From NCBI RefSeq assembly GCF_000143415.4, contig NW_003314298.1, positions 1,598,978 through 1,662,977 of the forward strand: 64,000 nt of DNA. The letters run 5' to 3'. This DNA is from Selaginella moellendorffii. Taxonomy: Eukaryota > Streptophyta > Lycopodiopsida > Selaginellales > Selaginellaceae. The position numbers and the translations under genes were made by a program. This document shows positions 44,889-54,611 of the stretch, in pieces. Within the stretch, counting starts at the first letter, position 1; the number at the start of each line of letters is the position of its first letter. The notes under the pieces were generated by a model that did no database searches, had not been told where the DNA came from, and saw nothing but the letters and a program-made list of their open reading frames with translations.

Positions 44889-47143
44889 TCACGTGTGGAG
44901 ATCAAGGATCAAACACCCGGGATTTACTTCCGACCATTTCAGTCCCTTTCGATTCATGTAAGCGATTATCTGGAACAAAAAAAAAAACCGAGTAGAACAT
45001 CTTTGCGATCAACTGGAAACAAGCAAACAAAAACTCACAGCTGGCTTTAACTTTGGCTTCCCATTTGCTGCGTGATTGCCACTGCCAGTGATCACAGTGA
45101 GCGTGTGCACAGCTGTGGAGAAAGCAAGAACACACGACTATCAGCTCCAGATCAAACACGAGGATTGGAGGAAAAAGGACAAAAAGAAGATCTAGCTTAC
45201 AAGTTATGGCTTGGAGAGCGTCCAAGTGGAGCTTAAACAAGCGAAGTGCTTCGTCTACGTGTTGCGCGTGTAAATCAATCGTTATGTTGTTGTTATAGCC
45301 ATTGTTCCTGCATGGGTTTGGACCATTTAGTCGAGAGAAACTCGGAAGACTAGAGAGTGGATTACTTGGTACGAAAAATTCGTTTGCTTTCTCTGTCTCT
45401 CGCCTGCAAAGCCAGCTGCCTGTACTTCCGACCCTGCAAAAGTGTGTAATAGAGAAAACAGTAAACGGAAAACCAGAAAATGAAAACAAAGGAAAAACGC
45501 TTGAGATGTTTTCTCAAAAACTTGGTTACCTTCTCCGAGAGATGACTTGCTAGGCTCCGGTGACCGCTTGAATAAGCTGCTGTAGCCTGGAAAACAAAGG
45601 TGATCCTATGCCATTTGCACAAGCATTGCATGAGACAGACCTTTAAGAAGCAATCCTTCATTATCGACCAGTATTCGACTGCGCTTGCGTGCTCAGGCTC
45701 CAAGTTGTCCCGTCCATCTTCGATTAATCAGTGTGTCAGTCCTCTCACAAAACACAACGAGGCGTACCCTTTGAAATTTTGTCATCGATCTTCGACGGCC
45801 TTCTTGGTGCCTTGGGCTTGACTTTAACTTCTGTCCAATCGGATTCTTTCTCGATCCGTGGATCGGGAGGCTTGAAAACTTTTTTGAGGAACTCTTGAGC
45901 GACCTCTTTCATTGGCGTCAGGCCCGCCTCGGACAGATAGTTCATTGCCGCGCTGCATAATACATTTTGTTTTTTTCTTGCAACAGTTCTTCACATACAA
46001 GTACCTGAAATCATTCTCCGTTGTTTTTAAGACCTCTTCGAGTGTCCTCGGGTCAACACTCGGGAAAGAGGATTTTAGTTTTTCTAAAACCTCCTGCCGA
46101 AAAGAAAATGTAATGACAACATTAAGAACAAAAAATGCCAATACCGAGCATAAAACTTCAGTCGCAAGCACTTGGTAAGACGACTCCTTTCCTTTCGTGA
46201 GCTGGTTTACATCGAGCAACTTGTTTGTGGCCAATTCCAATTGACTTCCGTGCTCCTGGAGAAAAACATTAGGTCCGTGACCAACAACAAACTTCACAAA
46301 AAAAACCTTGTAAATTCTTTCAACGTCCTCCGGATACTTGTCAGGAAAGGCTTCCCAGAGAGCAAGAACATCGTTTCGTTCTTCCACCTCCCGCTCGTTG
46401 GCGGTAGCCTCGCTCGACATAATCGCCAGTAGAGAATCCAGACTCTGCCAGTAACTGTAACACGTAAATGCAAGAATAAATCATGCAAACGCAGGCATAC
46501 AAAAGCGAGAAGAACTAAACAATCATATGAATTTTAGTCACGTACTCTCTGTGGATCGCCCTCACACTCGTCTGGAACAAGACAAGAAAGAATTAAAATA
46601 AAATCTAGCAGTAACAGAAAAATAATCGTACTTACATATAACATCGCGAACAACGTCCATTCCAAGGTCGCCACTTAGCATAGAAAGAAGAAATTCTTCA
46701 AGCTCTTTGTTGTCGTTCTTTGGAACTTCTTCTTCCTTTGGCGAGAGCTCTTCAAGCCCATTCATCATCTTCTTCTTCTGATGCCTTCTCTTGCGTTTCT
46801 TTCCAGTGTCGGAGCAAGCTCGGACACTGGAAACGGTGCCCGAGCGGGCCACAGTAGTCCATTTCCTGGAACGAGACCTTCCTAGCAAATTTCTAGGAGA
46901 ACCTTCGTGATCGTCGTCGCAAACCTGGCCCGAGCTCAAAACCTCGTCGCATTTCCCGTGAGCTACTGGAGATGCCCCATTTCCTTCGCTGCTACCTGAG
47001 ATTTGCTGCTCCAGCGCCCCCGCGGCGGCATTCACGCTTCCATCCGCGGCATTGTACGCCGCGACGATCGATTTGAGCGACAGCTGAGGGAACGCCTCTC
47101 GCAGAAGGCGCAGCTCCAAAAATTCGTCCTCGATCACCGCCAT
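44889..47143 (-). CDS. CUE-like, DUF1771 and SMR domain protein
   Basis: Twelve exons (46636-47143, 46546-46571, 46307-46444, 46145-46255, 46005-46093, 45768-45952, 45641-45717, 45530-45586, 45366-45433, 45201-45307, 45039-45112, 44889-44969) give 506 aa. The N-terminal 50 residues are CUE/UBA-like (LRLLREAFPQLSLKSIVAAY), followed by a basic patch (KKRKRRHQKKKM). The DUF1771 helical segment is ATAAYSSGHRSLASHLSEKG and RKYRQLALQARDRESKRIF. The small MutS-related domain is ITIDLHAQHVDEALRLFKLH, TVITGSGNHAANGKPKLKPA and NPGCLILDLHT. SMR domains are often nucleases; the DLHA and TGSGNH motifs typical of active ones are kept. Relatives act in nucleic-acid handling and are little studied in plants. 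The stop of the next gene is 58 bp from this start. Confidence 0.88.
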
Positions 47144-47200
47144 GGCAAAAACCCTAACGCGGAATCTTTCAAGTGGCCGTCCATTTCTATACAGTATCTC

Positions 47201-48790
47201 TCAAAAAACGCCCTCCTCTTTCATCTTTGCGTTGCCGGTCGGGCCCGAGGGAAAGTAGTCGAATCTTTCGAAGCTCCCTGGTGGGGACGAAGATGGCGAC
47301 GCTATTCTCGAGCGAGCTTTGCCTTGGATCGTGGCTGGGCTCAAGGAGCCTTCGACTGGAAGCAAAAAACTTGTAAGAGTTTAAACTCTAAAGTCGTAGC
47401 GAAGCGAAAGAAGAAAGAGTTCTCGAGAGCTTACTTTGCCACTCCCAGACGATCCGTGACTCGCCCCTGACGAGCTTTGGATGCTGGTCAATCCGTGAAT
47501 CCTCGAGGACCAGGCGCTCCACCTGCGAGCGAAGTTTGATAAGAGAGATGGTCTTTATTTTTTTCGTTTTGTCTACCTCGAGCCACAACGCACGGTTCCT
47601 TCTCTCGCTTGGCCGGAGGAGATGGTCACGGAGCCGAGAAGCTACAATCCAACGTTCGTTTCCCGGACTGCTGCCAAGCTGCGTTGCTTTTGCCTCCAAT
47701 GCTTCGCAAACCTGGTAAGACTTGTAGATTGGAAACAACTACGGGGAAAAAGTTCAGTGACCTGTGCATAGAGCTCTTCCGCTCGGTTTAGTCTCGATTT
47801 GTATCGCCAATACTTGATGACAAAGGAAGCCGATACGTAAAGCTAGAAACGAGAACGGATGTCTTGAGGAGGTCTTATAAAAAAGCGTAGACAATACCAC
47901 TGGAATCGTCATTAGCAGCTTCAAAAAGTTCTTAAACAACCATTCTCGAAGTCTGCATCCAAATGGCTTGTAGGCATCCACAAGATCAGCTGGACAGCAG
48001 AAAACACGCACGCTGCAAAATTACAAGGATTTGAGAATTAAACTCTCTTGACAATGATCACGCACTTACTGACCCGCGAATCTTCGTCTCCAGCCAATGC
48101 GAGGCAATTCCAATGGCTTTTTCCTGAACCAGCCACAGCGTCGGACCTTGCAGCTTCGATGTTACCGGTTTCATAGCATCTAGAATTTCATCTTCCGAGA
48201 GCTGCAAGAGAAAAGAGATGAAAGAAAAAGCCATGGAAGAACGAATGCGAGGAGCAAACAAGCTAAAAATCACGAAGAACATACCCATACAGTTGTTCCT
48301 CCATCACAGACTGATTGTCCATTGATGGTACAAATATGATCCTTCATCAGCCCAGCCTGGCTCGAAAGAAAAAGAGGAAACTTTACTTGCAAAGGAAAAG
48401 AGCAAGAGAACTTACGAGCGTTTCAGCGCTCTTCTCGATCAAGCTATCCTCCACGCAATGCTTCCCACGCCGCCTAAATCCCGTGAGACATTCCAGCTGC
48501 CCGTACTTGCAAATCCCATGCTCGGGACACGGGATGCAATTCTCTGCGCAAATCCGATCATTGAGGATCACATTACTCTCAGCCTTACCGAAAGACCTGC
48601 TGTTGGTGTCGCAGAAGGGGAGATACAAGCCGCCGATCCAGCTGGAAATCTTGAGCGTGGAGACGGCGACAATGGCGGCCACTACCAGAATCGCGATTAG
48701 CTGCCATGCCTGCTCCGCCGATGGCAGCGATCGCTCGTCCAAAGGCTGTGGAACCCTAGCTCTCCTCTTGGCGGGAGATTTCGACGCCAT
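47201..48790 (-). CDS. MAN1/Src1 C-terminal (MSC) domain membrane protein
   Basis: Probable inner nuclear membrane protein. Exons 48416-48790, 48285-48356, 48074-48201, 47898-48012, 47762-47842, 47577-47711, 47435-47522, 47201-47355 give 382 aa. A basic N-terminus (KSPAKRRARVPQP) is followed by TM1 (WQLIAILVVAAIVAVSTLKI). The lumenal Cys-rich MSC start is FCDTNS..ENCIPCPEHGIC with LECLTGFRRRGKHC, and LSEDEILDAMKPV and WLETKIRG come next. TM2 lies around FLKLLMTIPVLYVSASFVI, then a cytosolic or nucleoplasmic tail (ERWIVASRLRDHLL, ESRIVWEWQ). There is no LEM domain. The last exon is uncertain: another acceptor would end the protein within ten residues. Exon 3 uses donor GTCAGT because it alone keeps the frame. 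Confidence 0.75.
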
Positions 48791-48942
48791 GAAAGAAAAG
48801 CCCTAAACTTCATCAAAAGAACTTTGAGTCCGCATTAAAAATAAAGGCTAGACCGCATTCGGCTTTATAAATATTAGGGCTTAGGGTTTTGTTGGCCAAT
48901 TTTAGGGTAACTACGTTGATTTGGTTTCCGGCACTAGTGGCG

Positions 48943-49853
48943 ATGGGCAGAGACCGTGGCAAAAATTGCGCCCAAAGAAAGGAGATTGAGCATGCACTTA
49001 CTGAGACGAAGTTGCAAAAACAACGACGAGATGAGGAATTATCGAAAATCGCTCATATCATTCTTGTTGTTCTAAGGTAATGACGACGCAAATTTGTTCA
49101 GAGGGCCTCTTTTCATAATGTTCCTTCTTGTAGAGACTATGAGCGTCCTAGACAGTTTGAGTATTCGAAACAAGCTTATGCCTTGAAAGCAATATGGAAT
49201 TATCTTTCCGATGATTGTGAGATCAGCCAGGAAATACAGGACGGTTTGTTCCTCCTATTCCAGAAGCTGCGTTTCCCCGAAGGCCAACAGAAGATCGACA
49301 TGGAATTGGATAAGAAATCTCTGAAAGTAGCAACATCTGAGGCTTCAGCAAAGGTGATGCCATTTTCTTGGGACCAAAGCTCACATTATTATGCAGGTCT
49401 TCTGTAACATCCTTATGGATGGGTGGAGCTTATTCAGGCAAAAATTCGAGCACAAGCCTCTAGTGGTCTACCAAGCTGGAAAAAAGGTCCTGAACACATG
49501 GACTAATCTGGAATTCACCAAGGGAATCCAGGCTATGAAACAGGATCTTCTGTGGAAGGTGTATTTGAGTATATGGTATCTACGTGTCATGTATGATTTA
49601 ATCATTTATTTACTTGCAGAGAATTGTAGAACACGTAGAAAGCTCACGAGCAGCTGCTTCAAACAATGATCCAGGGGCTAATCTGTGTCTTCCTTTTGAT
49701 GATCAGAGTCTTAGATGTTGTATTTCGGGGAGAAGAAAGCTTAACATCTTAATGACAGTCACTGGGCTGTTCTATGACAGGTAGAAAGCTGATAGCTTTT
49801 GTAATTTCAACTTCCTAACACAAGCAATGTCTCGCAGTATAGGTTGGAGGTAA
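48943..49853 (+). CDS. Unrecognised spliced protein, 230 aa
   Basis: I do not recognise this family. Exons 48943-49076, 49134-49353, 49397-49558, 49620-49780, 49838-49853 join in phase with normal GT..AG ends and introns of 43-61 bp. The N-terminus is basic and helical with coiled-coil character (EIEHALTETKLQKQRRDEEL). A mostly helical middle (ALKAIWNYLSDDCEISQEIQ, FLLFQKLRFPEGQQKIDMEL) follows, then ILMDGWSLFRQKFEHKPLVV, and a C-terminus with CLPFDDQSLRCCISGRRK and ILMTVTGLFYDSIGWR. No membrane segment or signal peptide. It starts 153 bp from the divergent MSC gene. The last 5-codon exon is tentative. Confidence 0.55.
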
Positions 49854-50115
49854 ACCATCAGCAGCAAATTATCTTTGCATTTGAACCTTATGATAATCAA
49901 GCTCACAAACAATATTTACTTAGTGTTTCAATTTATAGATTATAAACAGCTAATGATCTTAAACATGCAAACATTTAATCAAGAACATTCCTCCTCACAG
50001 ATTCTTTCACGCTCGATCATATTGCTTGATGGCTTTAGAATTACGTGACGCATGAGCGGACGATTAGTGAGTGATAAGTAGGGTAGGTCCTGTAAGTCAA
50101 CAGGTAATTTATCGA

Positions 50116-51577
50116 CTACAAGGCGCACACAAGCCTCACCTTGTCCGAGATGCTCATGGAAGCCATTTTATGACTTGCAAGCATTTCTTTCACCAAACAT
50201 ACGAGCCGTTCTTTTACTGCACCTGTATACATTTTCCCACCGCCATAATCCTGCAACCAAATTGGTTACTTGTGTGTGGCATCAAACATGGAAGCTCTTA
50301 CCCCTTTGATATTTGCCCACTCGCTATCGCTCTCCAGGAAGTAACTCAGATACTTGTAAGAAACATCAACCTGGAACAGAAAAGCTTGCAGCCGAGTCCA
50401 AAAGTTCAATCACAATCACCTCCAAATTGGCCCCATGTTTCTCATGCTCCTCTTTCGTGCTCCCTCCGCCACTAAAGGCATGCTTGCGTATCTATGAGGA
50501 AGACGGACAACTATCAACCTTGACAGGAGCAAGAGAAATACCTTCATTTCAATCATAGGTGGATCGTCCGACAGAAACAACAATTGGCAGTTGCTGTTGA
50601 AAGTCTGCGCATTGCCTAGTTCGCCCTGCCACATTACTTATATGAGAACAGATTGCCAAACTTTTTGTTTCACCTGTAGCATCGGGAGAGGTTTGAGTTG
50701 GACAACCGCTGGCTCTGGTAAATTAGCACGTTCAAAAGCAGCTTTGGGAAATCTATCCTGCAGAATTCAGGTTTTAAATCAAGGCACTCGAACGTCCGTC
50801 CGTAGCTTACTACCTGGCCAATTCTGAGACACTTCGTAAATGTCTCGCCGAGCAGAGTCTGGGGAAGGCGACAGAAAACGGCCTGCCGGAAATTTTCGTC
50901 AAGAGCCAAAAAGAATCACGAAAGAGAGAACCTCAACAAGTTCCTGCTGAAGAGCTGCCAGGTCCGTCTTCGCTCCACGTACAGCCTGAATATTTTTTCC
51001 ATACAAAGCTTAGAAGTCCCCTTTCAAAGCCAGTATACCTCATTTATCAGCATGTACTTTGAAACATCGACAACACTCCTGTAGATTCTGAGAGGGTAAA
51101 GATATGAGAGGGTAAAGTTCAGCTGACAAAAGCACTGTTTTTACCTGCTTGAAATGGAGCGAGGAGTGAGAATTAAAGTGCGCGACTTGTCCAAGCCGCA
51201 GGCCAAAACACTCCTGGCCTGTGCATCAAAACACGCCTTTCTCTTGGCTGGAGTGATACCAAGCTTTGAATCCGTGCAGGAAAGGATAATGACAACAGGT
51301 GCCGCAGTAGCGGTTTGCACATCCCTAGGCAAGGAAAACATAAACAGTTTGCAAGAAATCCTGGGATGTGCTTACTTTACAAACTGAAGAGAAGCCAAAT
51401 GACGCAGATCTAATTGTTCCGACACATCAAAGGTCCCCGCAAACAGATAAAATCTCTCCTTTCCTTCCAAGAGCTCCGCCAACACACTGCAACACAAGGA
51501 TGAGCGCCGGAACACAGCCGGCTGCATACAAACCTGCTGTTTTCCAGGAGACCACGAGTGAGATACCGTGCCGCCAT
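50116..51577 (-). CDS. Tryptophanyl-tRNA-synthetase-like protein lacking both class I signatures
   Basis: Eleven exons (51534-51577, 51376-51486, 51145-51324, 51039-51087, 50932-50985, 50814-50882, 50674-50757, 50542-50625, 50420-50491, 50302-50370, 50116-50250) keep one frame across introns of 47-57 bp: about 316 aa. It follows eukaryotic cytosolic TrpRS end to end: EGKERFYLFAG (GEKFYLYTG in TrpRS), an HL segment, APVVIIL, SVLACGLDKSRTLIL, LQGE, and a well-kept C-terminal part KHAFSGG, EEHEKHGANLEVDVSYKYLS, DYGGGKMYTGAVKERL. The HIGH-type motif HLGH is DLRH (residues 41-44). The KMSAS loop is replaced by ELGNAQTFNSNC (about 199-210), and the ATP/Trp pocket segment PCAIDQDPYFRMTRD is unrecognisable. 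The appended N-terminal region is missing. A further 3' exon to 49979 is possible. Probably not an active synthetase. Confidence 0.72.
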
Positions 51578-51733
51578 GCCTCAAAAACCCTACTAAAGCC
51601 CTTAAATAAATGTTTGAATGCCCAGTTTCCTTTAAGGGCTTTAAGGGATTCTTGATGGGGAATTATTCCATGGAATGGCATGTAAAGTGGCAAAACTCAT
51701 TGAGACTTTTTTTATTTTGGTTCACTGAAAATC
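51578..51733. promoter_or_regulatory. Divergent promoter, TrpRS-like gene and NCS1 transporter
   Basis: Only 156 bp lie between the two start codons, so both promoters share it. No particular element was recognised. Confidence 0.45.
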
Positions 51734-53507
51734 GTGGACGCCACGACCTCCATGAATGCAGCTTCAAGGATACTTGGAGCTATTGCGCCTCTAGCAGCGG
51801 CGCCATTCAGCTCCTCGCGGCAACAAGGTACTACACATTTCCGAAGATCCCACACCATGGAGCTGCATGAGGAGCGCGAGCTCCATCGCAATCTCCTCCG
51901 CATGCCACACAGGCCTGCATTCACAGCATCGCACTGCTTCTTGGAGCCGATCTGTGCCACTCTTCCCTCAAATCCAGATCCCTCGCTCGCAAGCCAGGAC
52001 TTGGCGCCAGTGTGCAAAGAGGGAAGGCTCTTATCTTCATGGGATATGACATTCTTGTGGCTGGGCTTGGTCGTGGGAGTTCCAAATTACTATCTCGCTG
52101 GAAGCTTGGTGGAGCTCGGGATGGCTTGGTGGCAAGGAATTGGCACAGTCTTGCTTGCGAATGTGATCACGTACTGCATTCTCGTCTTAGCTGCGCATCC
52201 AGGGACCAAGTATGGGATTTCCTTCCCGGTTTTGTTGCGAGCTTCTTTCGGAGTGTTTGGAGCCAACGTCCCGGCTTTGCTGCGAGGCTTTGTGGCTTGC
52301 GGGTGGTACGGGATTGAGACTTGGATAGGTGGTGAGGCGATTTTCAGGATTGTGGACGTGATGTTGGGGAAGAACAGGTTCTCCAACTTGGCCGAGAGCT
52401 TGCCTTTGCTTGGGACTTCTGTTCCCGAGCTTGGGTGTTTTCTCCTCTTTTGGCTGCTGCAGCTGTGGATCGTGTGGAATGGGATCGAGAGCATTAAGAA
52501 GCTGGAGAAGTATAGCGCTCCGGTGCTTATCGTGCTCACGGTGGCCTTGCTTGTTTGGGCCGTCGTCGCTGCTGGGGGATTTGGAGCAATGCTTGCTGCT
52601 TCTTCGGCATTTGGACGTGGTGGTCGCAAGGAAGGCAAGTTCTGGCAAGTTTTCTTGCCTTCGCTTACAGCAAACATTGGAACGTGGTCGACTTTGAGCT
52701 TGAATATCCCAGGTATGGTTCCACCTTTCTTTTCTTTCTCCTCGCATGGTTGCATCTCATTTCTTTTTTCTTCTTGCAGATTTTAGCCGGTACACTTATT
52801 CGCAGGCTGATCAAATCCTTGGCCAGGCAAGCCTGCCTCTTTTCATGGCCGCCTTCTCTTTCGTCGGCCTGGCAGTGACATCGGCTTCGGAAGTCATATT
52901 CGGACACGCCATATCCAACCCCATCGAGCTCCTTTCACGGATACGAGGTGGCTTTCTCGTTGCTGTGGTTTCACTCATTGGACTCAGCCTGGCCACTCTC
53001 ACCACCAACATCGCAGCCAACGTCGTGGCACCGGCAAACGCACTCGTCAACCTCGATCCAAAGCGCTTCACCTACAGAAGCAGCGGACTCGTTGTGGCAG
53101 TCATAAGCGTGTGCTTCCTTCCGTGGAAGCTCCTCCAGACCAGCGAAAGTTTCATATACGCTTGGCTAGTCGGCTACTCGGCACTTCTCGGCCCAATCGG
53201 AGGTATACTTCTTGCTGATTACTACATTCTCAGGCAACGAAAGTTGGATATTGACTCCCTCTATTCCTCGAGCAACACAGGAAAGTACTGGTACTCCAAA
53301 GGTGTGAATCCCGCGGCAATGGTTGCTCTTACGGCTGGAATTCTACCCTGCATTCCAGGCTTCCTGAGCACCGTCGGCCTACTGAAGCTCAAGATTCCAA
53401 GGGTTTTGCTAGCTCTGTATGATGGTGCATGGTTTGTGGGGTTCTTCGTGGCTGGACTCGTATACTTGACGCTTTCGTGCTTTCCCCGAGTGGAGAGAGG
53501 CGTGTAA
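51734..53507 (+). CDS. NCS1-family nucleobase transporter, plastid (PLUTO-like)
   Basis: Imports purines and pyrimidines such as adenine, guanine and uracil; the single plant NCS1 clade is in the plastid envelope. Exons 51734-52712 and 52780-53507 give 568 aa. The first 90 residues are Ser/Arg/His-rich without acidic clusters, like a transit peptide. Then about twelve membrane segments carry NCS1 marks: [67 protein letters not shown] (substrate-site Trp/Gly), [20 protein letters not shown] and [20 protein letters not shown]. The intron splits the Asp codon of NIPDFSR. Divergent from the TrpRS-like gene. Confidence 0.94.
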
Positions 53508-53849
53508 GCATATCAACCTCTGTATAGTTGTCAAAACGAGGGAGCTGCGGAGTAACTTCACAGTGTTGCTTAATGACGCAACTCTATGCTCTCGAGAGCT
53601 AGATTTAAAACTTAGGCTTTGTACAATGCAGAATTGTAAAATGGTTTTTTGCAAGAGAAGTGCCTCGCTCTATAGGACATCTTACCTCAAAGCACTTAGC
53701 CCCACTTTTCGCTTTGGAGCCCATATGTCAACAAGCTATATGTAACTTTGGATGGGATTGGATTGAATTTGATTGCCAGAAGGGGCAAACACCACACAAG
53801 GTTTCTGTTTTTCGAGTCGCTCCTGAGCTCTTGAGCCAAGTGCTCGGCC

Positions 53850-54199
53850 ATGGCTGATAAGAGTTATCCTTACGGCTATCCTCCTCAAGGTTTGCTTTGC
53901 AGCGAGAATCTTTGGGTGACATTTCGTTGGAAGGTTGTAACTCGTTTGTTATGTTCAGGTTACTATCCACAGCCACCTCCAGTGGCTCCTCCTCCGCAGT
54001 ATTATGGCCCTTCTCATAGAGACCAAGGCTTTCTAGAAGGCTGGTAAAAGAAAATCATGTTTTTTGCTTGTTGGTCTTCTAGTAACTTTTACAGAGACTA
54101 AATTTGCTGGGACAAATTTGCAGCTTGGCTGCCCTTTGCTGCTGCTGGTTACTGGATGTTTGCTGCTGCTGCGGCCCACACATGCTCATTGGATGCTGA
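53850..54199 (+). CDS. CYSTM-family cysteine-rich transmembrane peptide
   Basis: A tail-anchored stress-related microprotein. Exons 53850-53889, 53959-54043, 54124-54199 give 66 aa. The N-terminus is rich in Tyr, Pro and Gly (SYPYGYPPQGYYPQPPPVAP). The C-terminal CYSTM module is GCLAALCCCWLLDVCCCCG, a cysteine-packed hydrophobic helix. Plant CYSTM proteins sit at the plasma membrane and are tied to abiotic stress and germ-cell initiation (WIH proteins). Confidence 0.88.
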
Positions 54200-54611
54200 T
54201 GATTCCCAATAGTATATTTGAAGCTCCACATCTGGAGTTTATATGGAGTTTTAGTAATTTCTTGGCTATGGTAGCGTTGGATCTTGCTGCGCTGCAAAAT
54301 CATATACATATGCACCAATTATTTCTTATTTTTCGGTAAATTACGCAGATTTTCTGTGCAGACTTTGGAACCTATATATGATTGTGCTACTGCTCGAATG
54401 TGCTTGGCCCTCTGGAGAGGAAAGCTAAGGTTTTTGCTCCACTCACAACAAAACGGTCACAATGGCTGGTCAACGTTTGGTGAACGTTGCGGAATATTCG
54501 ATCGATGATCATGTAAAGGTAAAAGGTAAAAAACCGTTGACCCGGTACAAACTTGCGAGAGAAGCTTCAAGCTTGCCCTAAAAGGGTAAAAGGCAGGAAA
54601 AATTTTAGAAA

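Noticed and set aside
50420-50491. A suspected frameshift in the TrpRS-like gene within KHAFSGG..EEHEKH
   Set aside because: Rereading the bases around 50460 showed no extra base; the exon is 72 nt and stays in frame.
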